From: Priapulus caudatus
Lineage: Eukaryota; Priapulida; Priapulimorpha; Priapulimorphida; Priapulidae
DNA length: 35,856 nt
Direction: 5' to 3'
Assembly (NCBI RefSeq): GCF_000485595.1
Contig: NW_014577811.1
Span: 51,538-87,393 of the forward strand
Shown: one piece after another, positions 21,392 to 31,035 of the stretch
Layout: every line of letters begins with the position of its first letter
How positions within the stretch are numbered: position 1 is the first letter of the stretch
Position numbers and translations under genes: made by a program
Notes under the pieces: generated by a model
Told to the model about the DNA's origin: nothing
What the model saw: the letters and a program-made list of their open reading frames with translations, nothing else
The model's database searches: none

Positions 21392-21496
21392 TATTGGGTT
21401 TCTAGATAATATGGATGTGCCATGAATATGACAACACTGTGACGTCATTGAGACAGTTCAGGAATCCATGTTTAACCCGCCTCTTGAGGGTCAAAA

Positions 21497-21622
21497 GTAG
21501 TGATGTCACGATCATCGGTTGAACAGTGGCGCGAACCAAGCGCTTGATTATCAAAATCCATAATCGATTTCATCAAAAAAGAAAAAAAAAATTATCTTGC
21601 ACTGTCATTATCATAACACTAG
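21497..21622. mobile_element. Diverged relative of the 7641-8021 hAT
   Basis: TAGTGATGTCACGATCATCG, then GAACAGTGGCGCGAACCAAG and CGCTTGATTATCAAAATCC match the first ~100 bp of the 7641 element. It ends near an AACACTA terminus. The internal portion is deleted and no matching target duplication is seen. Confidence 0.65.
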
Positions 21623-22731
21623 AATTAATAAGCAATACAAAAATTTACTTACATTCTGCAAACTAAATTATTTTAATGTACACTCCCACACTGTCCCAAA
21701 GGCTAACCTTTATATAATATAAGATGTTCATTGTCCAGGCAGTTTCAAATTTGTTTCTGGTCACTACAGTAGATACGTGCGCGATTTCAACCACTTTTAT
21801 GAGGCGCGATGATGCGCGCACCATGGCGCAATTTATGGTGCGCGGTGGAGCGCGAGCGCGATCGCGCCCCTTAAAAATGAAAGCCTGTTATATCGTGCAC
21901 GCAAGGGAGGATTTTTAGGCAACCTTTGGCGTAGCAAATAAAGCGTTTTCTTTCCTGATGTCTCCTCACTGTGGGGCTCACAGGCTTGCCTTGGCTTGGT
22001 TGTTCAATATGATAAAACATTAATTTTTTTATCGTTTCCAAAGGTCACCGAAAAAGGCAGTTCGCGACACCACCTTTTATGGTTATGCATATATGTATTA
22101 TAAACAGAACTTCGTTGGCGAGAAGTGAAACAGTTCATACCTACGTTTCCTACCACGTGAAACAGTCGCAGAGCCTGTGCCGGCTACTTCATAAAACGAG
22201 CCTCAAGGCCACGCGTGACGCGGCGGCTTTTGATGTACACGATCGATCGATCGCGTACTATATCCGGCCTGCGTAGCACGCGCGACATACACTTAATCAC
22301 GCTCGCTCTCTCTGAATGAGATTAGCACGTAAAAAAACAATTTTTTTTATCACACACTTTGACATTTTAGTGGCCCGATCGGGCCACCAAATTTTAACTT
22401 TTAGAAATAGAAGTAGAACATGTTCTATCTTAAACATGTATTTTCGATCGTAAGAGAACTCATGTCGAGTTTGGTTGCCAATGTTTTTATCGACGATCTA
22501 GCCGGTTTTTGACGTACGATATTCAAATCTTGTCGGCGACTAGGTCGTAACATAAGGCCGACCTAAGCTGACCTTAGTTAAGAGCAGAGGATAGGTCGAG
22601 CCGTTCAGATTTGTGCCGCAATTCCGTATTTCCTCCTACACCTTAAGTTAAGAGGGAAATATTCCTCTCCGTTTACACATATTGACCTTTGACCCCCAAA
22701 ATTGGTCATCCCAAGTCCTTTTCACGATCCC
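21623..22731. other. No recognisable gene
   Basis: It contains an 18-bp perfect palindrome (22370-22387, GTGGCCCGATCGGGCCAC) and a (GATC)n run near 22243-22252. The short open frames match nothing I recognise. Confidence 0.4.
22370..22387. repeat. Perfect 18-bp palindrome
   Basis: GTGGCCCGATCGGGCCAC is exactly self-complementary. No surrounding element explains it. Confidence 0.5.
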
Positions 22732-22903
22732 CCCCCCCACCGACGTCCCGAATATCGTGACCGTACGTCGAGCGGTTAAAGGCCCGTCTCCACACACGCG
22801 GCACGACACCGCAAAACGCAGCCCGTTGTGCTGAAAACAAATACATTGTGATTTTGCGCATTGCGTGACGCGTCTGACCGCATTGTGTTCACTCTGGTTC
22901 AGT
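22732..22903 (+). mobile_element. Truncated GGCCCGTCTCC element inserted in the hairpin repeat
   Basis: 22732-22771 is half of the hairpin repeat (compare 5660-5693). At TTAA it changes to AGGCCCGTCTCCACACACGC, the terminus of a second family. That continues through ATTTTGCGCATTGCGTGACG and CACTCTGGTTCAGT to the gap at 22904. The same interior, reversed, is at 29875-29955. Confidence 0.7.
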
Positions 22904-22913
22904 NNNNNNNNNN
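22904..22913. other. Assembly gap (10 N)
   Basis: Ten undetermined bases. The left flank is inside a GGCCCGTCTCC element and the right flank lies just before repeat R (22933). The gap may hide much more than 10 bp and could be a misjoin between repeat copies. Confidence 0.95.
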
Positions 22914-22932
22914 GGAGGAAGATACCCTCGAG

Positions 22933-23304
22933 CGTATAGGCTGCCCAATGGGGTGCGATCCTATTCAAATTAAAAGCTGTGGTATCAAAATTTCACTGAA
23001 CTGAATAATTTACGTAGGATATTAGTCGATAGAGAATTACATAAAACATTGAGACTCTGGTAGCAAATACATTTCTGTTTATCTACGCATCATTTTATTC
23101 ATCGAACAATGCTTTCAAGGTGTTGTCTGGGATTAGACCTGTTCACATCATGGTTGATTGATGTCATGAGATTTTTATGGCCAGCACTTGCACGAGAAGA
23201 ACTATATCTTTAGCTGGTGCGACCCACTCGGGCATATCAGCGGTGCGAGGCACTAAAAGTGGCCACCCCAAATCAGTTCTAAAAAGGGTTCAGTGATCGC
23301 GTAT
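22933..23304 (+). repeat. Repeat R, copy 1 (inverted partner at 30687-31035)
   Basis: Reading forward, CGTATAGG...GCTGCCCA, TTTACGTAGGA.ATTAGTCGATAGAGA, CATTGAGACTCTGGTAGCAA and TATGGCCAGCACT all reappear in reverse complement at 30687-31035. Both ends coincide near GATCGCGTAT. Many small indels separate the copies. No protein is encoded. Confidence 0.8.
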
Positions 23305-23388
23305 ACCCTTAAAGTCTTGTATTAGAAGCGCGCTTAATATATATATATATTTATAATGTAAACGAATTCGTTAGTCCGGCATAAGTGT

Positions 23389-23493
23389 GAATAATCATAG
23401 ATATAGAAGAGAAGAGAGACTGGGCTCTCTCTTCTCAGAGAACTTCTAAGAGAAGAGAGATGGCTCTTCTCTTCCATATCTATGGAATAATCG
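23389..23493. repeat. Long hairpin with AGAAGAGAAGAG arms
   Basis: CATAGATATAGAAGAGAAGAG pairs with CTTCTCTTCCATATCTATGG, with further inner pairing of CTCTCTTCTC with AGAGAAGAGAG. The transcript would fold into one long stem. A (TA)n run precedes it at 23338-23352. Confidence 0.65.
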
Positions 23494-23691
23494 AGTGTTT
23501 ATAGACATTATAGTAGCAAATGCTATAATTATATAACGAACGTTTTTAACTTTGGCGTCCCTATAGATAGAATATCTTATAGTTGTATGAAAATTTGCGT
23601 CCTATGAGATACTTCTATAGGCCAATATTCAAAGAACGGATATATACGGTTTAAATAGAGTGGTTTCTTGACGGAGAGAAAGGAGAGAAAA

Positions 23692-23784
23692 GATATATAC
23701 TATATCAGGAGCTAGATAATCCCAGGGAAATCCCTATAGATAAGTGTAGGGAATTCCCCTATTATCCTACTCTGATATATATAG
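23692..23784. repeat. Hairpin element, TATATCAGGAG family, member 1
   Basis: GATATATACTATATCAGGAG.TAGATAAT faces the inverted ATTATCCTACTCTGATATATATAG, with an inner AGGGAAATCCCT / AGGGAATTCCCC pair. Two tighter members occur at 31835-31904 and 31939-31995. Confidence 0.6.
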
Positions 23785-24086
23785 AGAGGATGAAGGAGAA
23801 GGGCAGCGAGCAGAAATCCGAGGTAATAGCCAGATAGGCATGCATAGATGCTGCGGCAGAAGTATATAATTATACTTTATGTAGTCGTGCTCGCTAGATA
23901 CAAAACGATAGCCACAGGCCTCACCACGCCACTACGTCACTGACGTCACGCACACGCACACGGCACTCTACGTCCATCGGCACGCCGGGAATCGTGAAAC
24001 TGGAAATAGATTAATGACGCATGTCGAGGGCTATAATTTGGGAGAACTTAATTAAGTGAACTTGGTTTATTGGCATGGGAATATAG
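23785..24086. other. No feature recognised
   Basis: Mixed-composition sequence with no motif or repeat that I can identify on either strand. Confidence 0.4.
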
Positions 24087-24462
24087 GCATTAGAAAAGTG
24101 TTGTTACGCGAGCACCTGCAGACCGGGGACACACATCGTACAGGGGCGGATCCAGAGGGTTGAGTGAACCAATTCCTTCCATAGTTCTAGTCAAGCTAGG
24201 GCGCGTCCGGGGCATGCCCTACCGGAATTGTAAAAAAAAAAAAAGAATCAGGCTATATTTGGTGCATTCTGGTGAATTTTGAGCGTCAATTCTGAAATAC
24301 CCGCCTGTGAACCAGTTGCTGGAAACCGGCTGCAAGAACCGGCTAAATCACGCGCCTGTTCGTATGGTAGGCAGGCCTCGCGGAGGAATTTAAGGAGGTA
24401 CGTGGCCTGACCACAATCGATAGCATCTCCGACAAACTGGACCAGACCTCCCAGCTAGACAT
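24087..24462 (+). repeat. Interrupted copy of an inverted repeat pair (partner 25776-25875)
   Basis: 24087-24141 (AAAGTGTTGTTAC...GGGGACACACATCGTA) and 24415-24462 (GACAAACTGGACC...CTCCCAGCT) match, in reverse complement, the contiguous stretch 25776-25875. The extra sequence in this copy includes the small element at 24142-24358. Confidence 0.65.
24142..24358. mobile_element. ~217-bp TIR element inside the 24.1-kb repeat copy
   Basis: It begins CAGGGGCGGATCC and ends, inverted, CAGGCGCGTGATT. The flanks read ATCGTA on the left and TTCGTA on the right, a 6-bp near-duplication. The inverted partner copy at 25.8 kb lacks it and reads straight through. A similar terminus CAGGCGCGTAGCTAGG occurs at 26014. 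Confidence 0.6.
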
Positions 24463-25775
24463 CTGCAGCGCCGGGCATATCCGCCCCGCGAAAGGCGTCG
24501 TAACAGCGCCGCCTCGCGGCGCCTTTCATCCGAATTCGCTGCTCTGGATTAGACAATTTTCACGGGTTCTGTCAGATCGGCCTGTAATCGCTCATTGAGG
24601 AGCTTTGTGGCGCTTGCAGAAGCCTTTCGACTATGCACGTAGGGCGAGAATAAATGGCAAATGCTCGTAATTGCTAACTTGCTGGTAGGCGCGCGTTAGG
24701 TTTTCCTCTAGAAAAGCGATTTCGAATTTATTTAATTATTTTATTTAATAACCTGAAGTTATTCTCGTACATATGGCGTCCCATAGATACGCGCGACGAG
24801 GCTCTCTCGAGGGATTTTCCACAGAATTTTCCAACAGCCATCTTAGGACCCCGCAGGCCTGACTGATTGATGGTTGTTTAGACTGAGAATTGCTTCGAGT
24901 TCGCGATAGTAAGATCCCAAGCGATATGCAATATGGAATTTGATATGTCCTCTTGACCGCGCTGCCCGTGGGCGCGGCACGTCGTGCGAGCACGTGCTGG
25001 CGTGCCGTGGCAGTTTTTACACGTAGCTTAATCCTACAACACGCCGCACACTGACACACACAAATATATATATGCACATGTTTTTAGGAGACGGCGGAGC
25101 GGCACATTCCAGCCTCCCTCCTCCCCCGCGCTCACGTGGAACTGGCTCGGGGAGTTTTTGCGCCGCCGTGACTTTCGTAGTAAATAAATCTTGTATTTAT
25201 TTAGCATTACATTTTATTGAAACGCTGCAAGTACAGTGCAGTGCTGTGTGAACTGGCTGGCGGCAGCATTGATGCCTGTATATAGATACCTTATTAACCC
25301 GTGGCGGCAGAGCGAGCGAGAGCGAGAGAGAGAGAGAGACAGACTGTGGGGAGTGCGAAAAAGAGAGATAGATAGTGGAGAAGCCAGATCAAGGTACGAA
25401 AATACGGCAGGGACGGTACGACGGCGAGGATCGTACAAACGCGTGTCAATCCATAATCGGAAAGCCCCCCCTCGAAAGCCGATGTAGCGAGCCGATGTAC
25501 GTGTCCCGAAAACTCCGCGATGTTACGCTGTCCGCTATACGCATTCGCGCGCCGCCTTCCTTCGGCGGGGAAGCTTATACGCATAACATCCCGCGGCTCG
25601 CGTTGCGCCACAGTCCCGCGAAGTGCGCGCGCTTAACCTTCGGCGGTCCGGGGACAACCGCATCTTTTGCGCAAGGCCATCTTGTATCCGGTCTCCTCTG
25701 GAATATTTATTATTTACAAGAACTAATAATACTATATAAGAGCTATAGCTATAATAATTTATAAGGTACGGGTGT
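24463..25775. other. Region between the 24.1/25.8-kb inverted copies
   Basis: No gene was recognised. It holds a GA-rich microsatellite (25310-25340, (GAGC)n/(GA)n), a short (TA)n near 25063-25073, and the 57-bp repeat at 25177-25234. Confidence 0.45.
25177..25234 (+). repeat. 57-bp direct repeat (partner 35387-35443)
   Basis: GTAGTAAATAAATC.TGTATTTA, then TTAC.TTTTATTGAAACGCT.CAAGT, recur in the same orientation at 35387-35443. Flanks differ on both sides. It may be a shared transposon terminus or 3' end. Confidence 0.6.
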
Positions 25776-25875
25776 ATTACAGCTGGGAGGCTGTCCAGTT
25801 TGTCGAGATTATTAATTCCCGAGCCTGCTATACGATGTGTGTCCCCGGTAACAACACTTTTAATCCTATATTAAC
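25776..25875 (-). repeat. Uninterrupted inverted partner of 24087-24462
   Basis: Reverse complement reads AAAAGTGTTGTTACCGGGGA, then CACACATCGTATAGCAGG, then GACAAACTGGAC, with no intervening element. It therefore serves as an empty site for the 24142-24358 insertion. Confidence 0.65.
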
Positions 25876-26013
25876 CTAATTATTTTATGTACCGTGATTG
25901 AGTATCACCCTGTGGCGGCATGATGCAATCCGAGTTACAGTTTGATCACATCCCTCAACATTCAACGATACATTGGGGTAAAAACAGTGGCGCGCACGTT
26001 TTGTACGTGTTAC

Positions 26014-26245
26014 AGGCGCGTAGCTAGGATTTTATTTTAAGGGGGCGGTAATGAGCACGTGAAGTGTGCGGGCGGGGAATCAAGGCGTAAATCTCGTACC
26101 GAGGAGTGGGGGGGGGGATGATCGGCGATAGCCATCACATACTAGCACGAGCACACTCCCACAATAATTTACGCCACAGGCGCGCGCGCGATCGGCGCAC
26201 GCACGAACATACACACACACACACACACCCGACACCACACACACA

Positions 26246-26293
<48 letters not shown>

Positions 26294-26394
26294 ACATAAA
26301 CGAACAAACAACAAACACACACACACGATACACACACAACGAACACACACAACACACACACCCCCCCCACAATACACACACAAACGAACAACAA

Positions 26395-26456
<62 letters not shown>

Positions 26457-26600
26457 TACGTACATGATACATTTATTACATGCATACATGCCGCTGCCGC
26501 ACATGCAATTTGACAACCGTACGTTTAATTGCCACGTGCCGTAGGCATGCAGTGCTAGGGGGTCTGGGCATGCCCCCCAGAAATTTTGATAATATTTAGC
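26014..26600. other. Transposon-like termini around a microsatellite
   Basis: 26014 CAGGCGCGTAGCTAGGATTT and 26560 GGGTCTGGGCATGCCCCCCA are the sort of sequence found at invertebrate DNA transposon ends, but no inverted partner closes the element. The centre is the (CA)n block. Confidence 0.35.
26208..26453 (+). repeat. Compound (CA)n microsatellite
   Basis: About 245 bp of (CA)n with interruptions (CGAACAAACAACAAACA and similar), ending with a pure (CA) run of about 54 bp at 26398-26451. Open frames on both strands here are simple-repeat artefacts. Confidence 0.95.
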
Positions 26601-26984
26601 CATTTTCCTGCAATCTGAGACTGTCAGGTCTGATGGAACTATCTCAACCCTAGAACTCAATCTACAAGTTAGGATTCAAAACACTTTTCACTACCTTTCA
26701 GAGAGCGCGTACACAGTTAGGTTACTATAGTAATAATACATGTATTAAAACCAAGGGCGCAACACGTGTTGAAAGTTGGGGGGTCACGAAGCAGCCAATA
26801 GAACGTGATCTGCCGGCGAGCGAATATCACGTATTGGTTCAATATCACGTATTTCAGCGTGTTGATGGAAGTGTTGCATAATTGTGATGTCATGAATGAC
26901 ATTACTAGGATTATGATATAGCATAAAATACCAATATGTTTTATTAATTAAATGAAAACTAGTAGTAATGCTACACACAGACTG

Positions 26985-27009
26985 TGCTAACTGTGTGACA
27001 CAGTTAGCA
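26985..27009. repeat. 25-bp near-perfect palindrome
   Basis: TGCTAACTGTGT-G-ACACAGTTAGCA: 12-bp arms around one base, inside the hAT element. Confidence 0.7.
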
Positions 27010-27166
27010 TGATTAAGATGAAGAGGAAAATAATAATGATGAAAATAATAATGCAAAAACATGCCTGACACGTGAAAACAGGAACAGTGTTAGAAACCAA
27101 ATGTGACCTTCCTTGAGTCACACTTTGCAACATCCTTTGCAATTGCTTCAATATTGATTCCAGAAA

Positions 27167-27340
27167 CTGATAAAAAACAATCGCCGTTGATTGGTTCAAT
27201 TGTCTTTTCGCCCGTCGGCCGGTGAAACAGGCCTGCGCCGTGCAGTGTCAGTGGAGACTGCGCCAGAAGATATCATAGATTAGAAGGTAAGGTGAACGGC
27301 GTCGCGCCGCGACGCGCCGCTTGTGTGGAGATGGGCCCTA
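27167..27340 (-). mobile_element. Fragment of the GGCCCGTCTCC family
   Basis: GATAAAAAACAATCGCCGTTG, GGTTCAATTGTCTTTTCGCC and GGAGACTGCGCCAGAAGATAT match, in reverse complement, the interior of the element at 29590-29830. It ends TTGTGTGGAGATGGGCCC, a diverged terminus. It is nested within the 26752-27712 hAT. Confidence 0.65.
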
Positions 27341-27713
27341 TATTTTGTGTGTGTTTCCTATAACACAGGTTGGCTTTGCGAACGCGTGGTGAATATCGTG
27401 CTCGTTCCATGCACGTGAGATTGAATGTACTATTGTAGGTCGAATTCTAAATAATATTAACAAGGGTTCTATTTAGATATCTGAATCTTGAATTCACAGT
27501 TATCACACTGCACTTGACCCACCTCGGGTTTTATTTATTTTAACTTTCACCTGCTGAAATATGGATGTTTCACGATAATAAAATTATAAACGCTTATCGG
27601 ACTATTTTGGACCTCCCAGAAAATAAGGTCTTTCAGAAGTTGGGGGAGGTCCACATAAAAGTCGGGGGGTCGTGACCCCCCTTCCCCCCGACCCTCCAGT
27701 GGTTGCGCCATGA

Positions 27714-28049
27714 TTAAAACACAGGTAAGAATTGCAATTTCTCAACAATTTCACGTGTTTTTGTATGTTTGCAATCATACTTTTTGGCTATTTGTGAGTC
27801 TGGAAACATTTTCTTGACAAGTTCATTTGCATGGTCTGCCGCCCTCAAAGGCACATTGTGTTCAATAAATAATCCGTAAATCTAACTTCTGCGTCAAGAC
27901 AGACAATTCTCTATCTGCTGCAAAGAAGCTTGATATATTGGGTGTAGATTCACTGCACCCGCATAGCACTTGCTACTTTTGAGAGCTATATGCCTCTGGC
28001 AGTCACTCCTGTCCTCTGTGCCCCACTTGAAGTCTGTCTTGCATACCAT
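27714..28049 (-). pseudogene. Broken hAT-like/DUF4371-type protein fragment
   Basis: Minus-strand frames read MVCKTDFKWG...DCQRHIALKSSK, then after one frameshift near 27895 read FIEHNVPL, ADHANELVKKMFPDSQIAKK and CKHTKTREIVEKL. This order (a Cys/His zinc-finger-like start, then an ...EHN.P...DH...L.K.MFPDS.IAK pattern) is typical of hAT-derived, DUF4371-type proteins abundant in invertebrates. The frame ends where the 26752 hAT inserted, and the inverted arm starts at the other end. It is a decayed coding fragment, function lost. Confidence 0.6.
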
Positions 28050-29460
28050 GCAATAGCATGATTAACACTGAATTGTACTGTATAGGCTATACAGTTTATA
28101 CATACATTTAAAAACTCATTTTTCATGCATTATGCTGAAATTGAAACAATCACATTTCTTTCTTTTTTTTTCTCTTTTTTGCAATCTCAGGGGGGATATT
28201 TGGTATCAGGCCATCCCCCCTCCTTCAAGAGCGGGGGGGGATGCATCCCCATCCCCCGGGATTTACGCCCCTGGGGGCGAACCACTTAAAGAGCGCGCGG
28301 GACGCACTTCTTAGGGGGTGGCTGCAGGGAGAAGAGGAGTTTCCTCCGTGCGAAGCGCGGAAGCTCTGACGTTTCAATTAAATTATTAGAGAGAGAAGAC
28401 GATTCGTTGTACCGTTCTCGACTCTTAATCCTGGAATTTTCAAAAATAATATTGGTTTTATTGCCTAAACAAGATTTCGATTTTGTTTAGGATATCTTCA
28501 GAAACAAGCATAGCAATGTCATATTATTGTGTAGGTAGGTAATATGACTATACCTACTAGGTACGCATGATATATGTTATGCCGAGCTGGATGAAAGGCG
28601 AACTGCGCTGGCTCATTAGCTCATTTCACAAAATATTTTTAAATAATTTAAAGAATATATCTGTTGTTTCCTTTTGAATCTTTTTAACACAGTCTTGTGT
28701 CATGTGTCTTTGTATGCTCCTTTTTCTCCTACGTCTTCTTTCTTTTTTCTCTCTCTCTCTCTTTTTTGACCGGCGTTTTTTTTGGCCCCCCCCCCCCCCT
28801 GGCTGGCATGCGCATGATTCTATAATATTAGATTATATTTTAATTTATTAGGACTTATTAATTATTTGTTAAGATTATAAGATTTATTATAGAGATCAGT
28901 GTCTTAGAACCATAGAAATAGTATAGATAACCAGATTATAGGGTTTCTATTTCTATGCTTAGAACAATACCTCACGAGCATCAGAGCTCTGATAGGGTCA
29001 AGAGACTGGGTTCTGCCGCCTTGCCGCGCGTCACTAACGTCCACGTGGGTCCGGCGCAGTCGCTCGAGAGCCACTAGCGTGGTAGCGCCATTTCTATTAT
29101 AGCCGCCATTTGTATTTCGTATCGTAAGTAAGTCCTCATGTTTATTGTCTATTTTCTCCTTTTTGTTTGTTTATATGCCGTGAATCGCAGGCGCCAAGTG
29201 TATATAAACTGCATATTGTTGTATAGTGTTTGCAAAAATTGTCTATTAACGTCATGTTCGCTAATGAACTTTGTTGACTAACGCGACCTAGATATCAGCA
29301 CTTTTGGCTCTAGTACTAGTAGTAGTAGTAGTGAGTAGTAGTAGTAATAGTAGTAGTAGTACTACTAGTACTCAGTACTAGCCCGCGTACAGTTCCCGCA
29401 GGGGGAGGCTGCTAGGCAACTGTACACGGGCTATAGTACTAGAGCTAAGCACTTTTTACT
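28041..29460 (+). repeat. Left arm of a large inverted repeat (~1.42 kb)
   Basis: The whole stretch reappears in reverse complement at 32097-33518, roughly 95% identical by eye over the parts compared. Both outer ends share GCATACCATGCAATAGC and both inner ends share CTCTAGTACTATAGCCCG...GCTAAGCACTTTTT. Landmarks include GGGGGATGCATCCCC, AGAGCTCTGATAGGGTCAAG, CGCCATTTCTATTATAGC and a palindromic (AGT)n tract near the inner end. There is no convincing coding region. Arms plus a 2.6-kb spacer make a 5.5-kb foldback-like structure. Confidence 0.9.
29313..29441. repeat. Palindromic (AGT/ACT)n tract and nested hairpin
   Basis: AGTAGTAGTAG runs are mixed with ACTACTAGTACT. They are followed by an imperfect inverted repeat: GCCCGCGTACAGTT pairs with AACTGTACACGGGC around a G-rich loop. 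The same arrangement, reversed, is at 32117-32250. Confidence 0.75.
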
Positions 29461-29489
29461 TTTAGTTTTAGTTTTACTGTTTAGTTTTT

Positions 29490-29589
29490 AGCTCATCTGA
29501 CGAAGTCAGATGCAGCTTGTAGTTGTAGAATCGCATGAATCATTAAATGTCCGTGCGTCCGTGCGTCAACATTTGGGCACAAATCTTAA
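29490..29589 (+). repeat. Hairpin repeat, half copy up to TTAA
   Basis: AGCTCATCTGACGAAGTCAG through GGGCACAAATCTTAA matches the minus strand of 5690-5783. It stops exactly at TTAA, where the GGCCCGTCTCC element begins. Confidence 0.7.
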
Positions 29590-29965
29590 GGCCCGTCTCC
29601 ACACACGCGCGCGCGCACGGAACGCCACGGAAACGATCGTCGTTCACCGACCTACCAGCCAAAGTTCAAATCTATTATATCTTATGCGCGCAGTCTCCAG
29701 GACACGGCAGGCGGCCAGCTGGGGTTTCACGGACGGCGAAAGTCGAATGAGTTGACTTTTGCCGGCTGACGTGACGGCGAAAGACAATTGAACCAATCAA
29801 CGCGATTGTTTTTATCACGTGTTCTGCTCACGCTACCATCACGCAATGGACAACAAGCACATGCATAATTTCTTATCACTGAACCAGAGTGAACACAATG
29901 CGGTCAGACGCGTCACGCAATGCGCAAAATCACAATGTATTTTTTTTCAGCACAACGGCTGGAGT
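29590..29965 (+). mobile_element. GGCCCGTCTCC-family element, nearly full length
   Basis: It starts GGCCCGTCTCCACACACGCG after TTAA and extends through GAGTGAACACAATGCGGTCA and TTGCGTGACG-type sequence to CAGCACAACGGCTG, where it should run into the other terminus (compare 22800-22835) but changes to unrelated sequence. Family members: 22776-22903, 27167-27340, clipped 16649 and possibly position 1. Insertion at TTAA (or TTA/TAA) suggests a piggyBac- or PIF/Harbinger-type mechanism. Not decided. Confidence 0.6.
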
Positions 29966-30686
29966 GTGCTTGTCCGGGCGCGCGCGACGTCCTTTGTTAT
30001 CTAGAAATGTATAAAGGAGAAGGTTCTTGGTTGTGAGAGAGGTCGGACGTGAGTGTGTGAGGCACGCGGCTGCGTGCCTCTGAGCGAGCGCATGTGTGTT
30101 GAGAAACAATATACTATTTGCTGAACACAACTGCTTGGAGTTTGGAGTTTCATTATTCATCGCTACAACTAATCTACTTTGAACCGGGTAACGTCATCTT
30201 CGTCGTTACACGCGCGAGTGTATATATTTATATAAAGGGAAACCGCGCGTTGGCAGGAGGCGCGCGGCGTATGAATGACACAGTAGGGGACATCTTTTTC
30301 TTCGTTTGTTCTTCTTTATTTATTTTTGATTGATGATATTGATTGATGATTTTTGATTTATAATTGAGACATATAATGATTGAGACATATAATAATAAGA
30401 AAAAAATTAATAAAGAAGAAAAACGAAGAAGATGTACAAATGTAGGCTGTACTGCCCGAAAGGTTCAGGAAAAAATTTCGCGGCCCGGTCTCGGACAATT
30501 GGTCACACGTGCAGCTATTGTTCACTTCTCGTATCAAGCAATCGTGTATAGGCCTACATTCGTAAGCACTTTACGGCAGATGAGGCACGGCGACCGATGG
30601 CGCTCTCGCTCATGGGCTCAATCTATCCGGCGGGGGCGCTGCTTGCATTTTGACCTATAATATGTAAAACCGTTGACACAACAATG
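29966..30686. other. Unassigned spacer sequence inside the large inverted repeat
   Basis: It contains a TATA-like TGTATAAAGG at about 30009 and a GAGAAACAATATACT region near 30101. A TG...CA solo LTR was considered but no target duplication supports it. No protein motif is recognised. Confidence 0.35.
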
Positions 30687-31035
30687 ATACGCGATCGACT
30701 GACCCTTTTTAGACTATTTGGGGTAGGCCATTTTGGCCTGCGACCGACTGAATGCGAGTGTTCGCACGCTAAATATAGTTTTCCCTCGTGGCTAGTGCTG
30801 GCCATAAAATCTCATGACCATCAATCAACCTGATGGTGAACAGGTTCTATCACAGACACACTTGAAACATTTCGATGATAAAATGATGGTAAATAAACAC
30901 GAAATGTATTTGCTACCAGAGTCTCAATGTTTATGTAATCTCTATCGACTAATATTCCTACGTAAATTAATTCAGTTCAGTCGAAATTTCGATACCCACT
31001 TTATTTGATAGATCGCACCCATGGGCAGCTATACG
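30687..31035 (-). repeat. Repeat R, copy 2 (inverted)
   Basis: Inverted partner of 22933-23304, located in the spacer between the 1.42-kb inverted arms. About 349 bp versus 372 bp in the other copy because of scattered indels. Confidence 0.8.

Larger units (their letters stand above)
26752..27712. mobile_element. 961-bp non-autonomous hAT with perfect 8-bp duplication
   Basis: ATTAAAAC flanks both ends (26744-26751 and 27713-27720). The termini are CAAGGGCGCAAC and, inverted, CATGGCGCAACC. The subterminal sequence contains GGGGGGTCACGA on the left and GGTCGTGACCCCCC on the right. The 8-bp duplication and CA-starting TIR fit hAT. It contains a fragment of the GGCCCGTCTCC family (27167-27340) and a 25-bp palindrome (26985-27009). 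It abuts the 3' end of the broken frame at 27714-28049. Confidence 0.85.

Noticed and set aside
25236-25764. Overlapping frames on both strands around the GA repeat
   Set aside because: Low-complexity Arg/Glu or Ser/Leu translations of (GA)n with no family match.
26208-26453. CRISPR-like direct repeats
   Set aside because: Simple (CA)n with interruptions, no unique spacers, eukaryotic context.
26080-26660. Open frames of 116-163 codons
   Set aside because: Poly(Cys-Val) and poly(Thr-His) translations of the (CA)n microsatellite.
29966-30165. Solo LTR starting TGTGCTTG and ending GCTACA, with a TATA-like box
   Set aside because: No flanking target duplication, no second copy and no primer-binding site; too weak to annotate.
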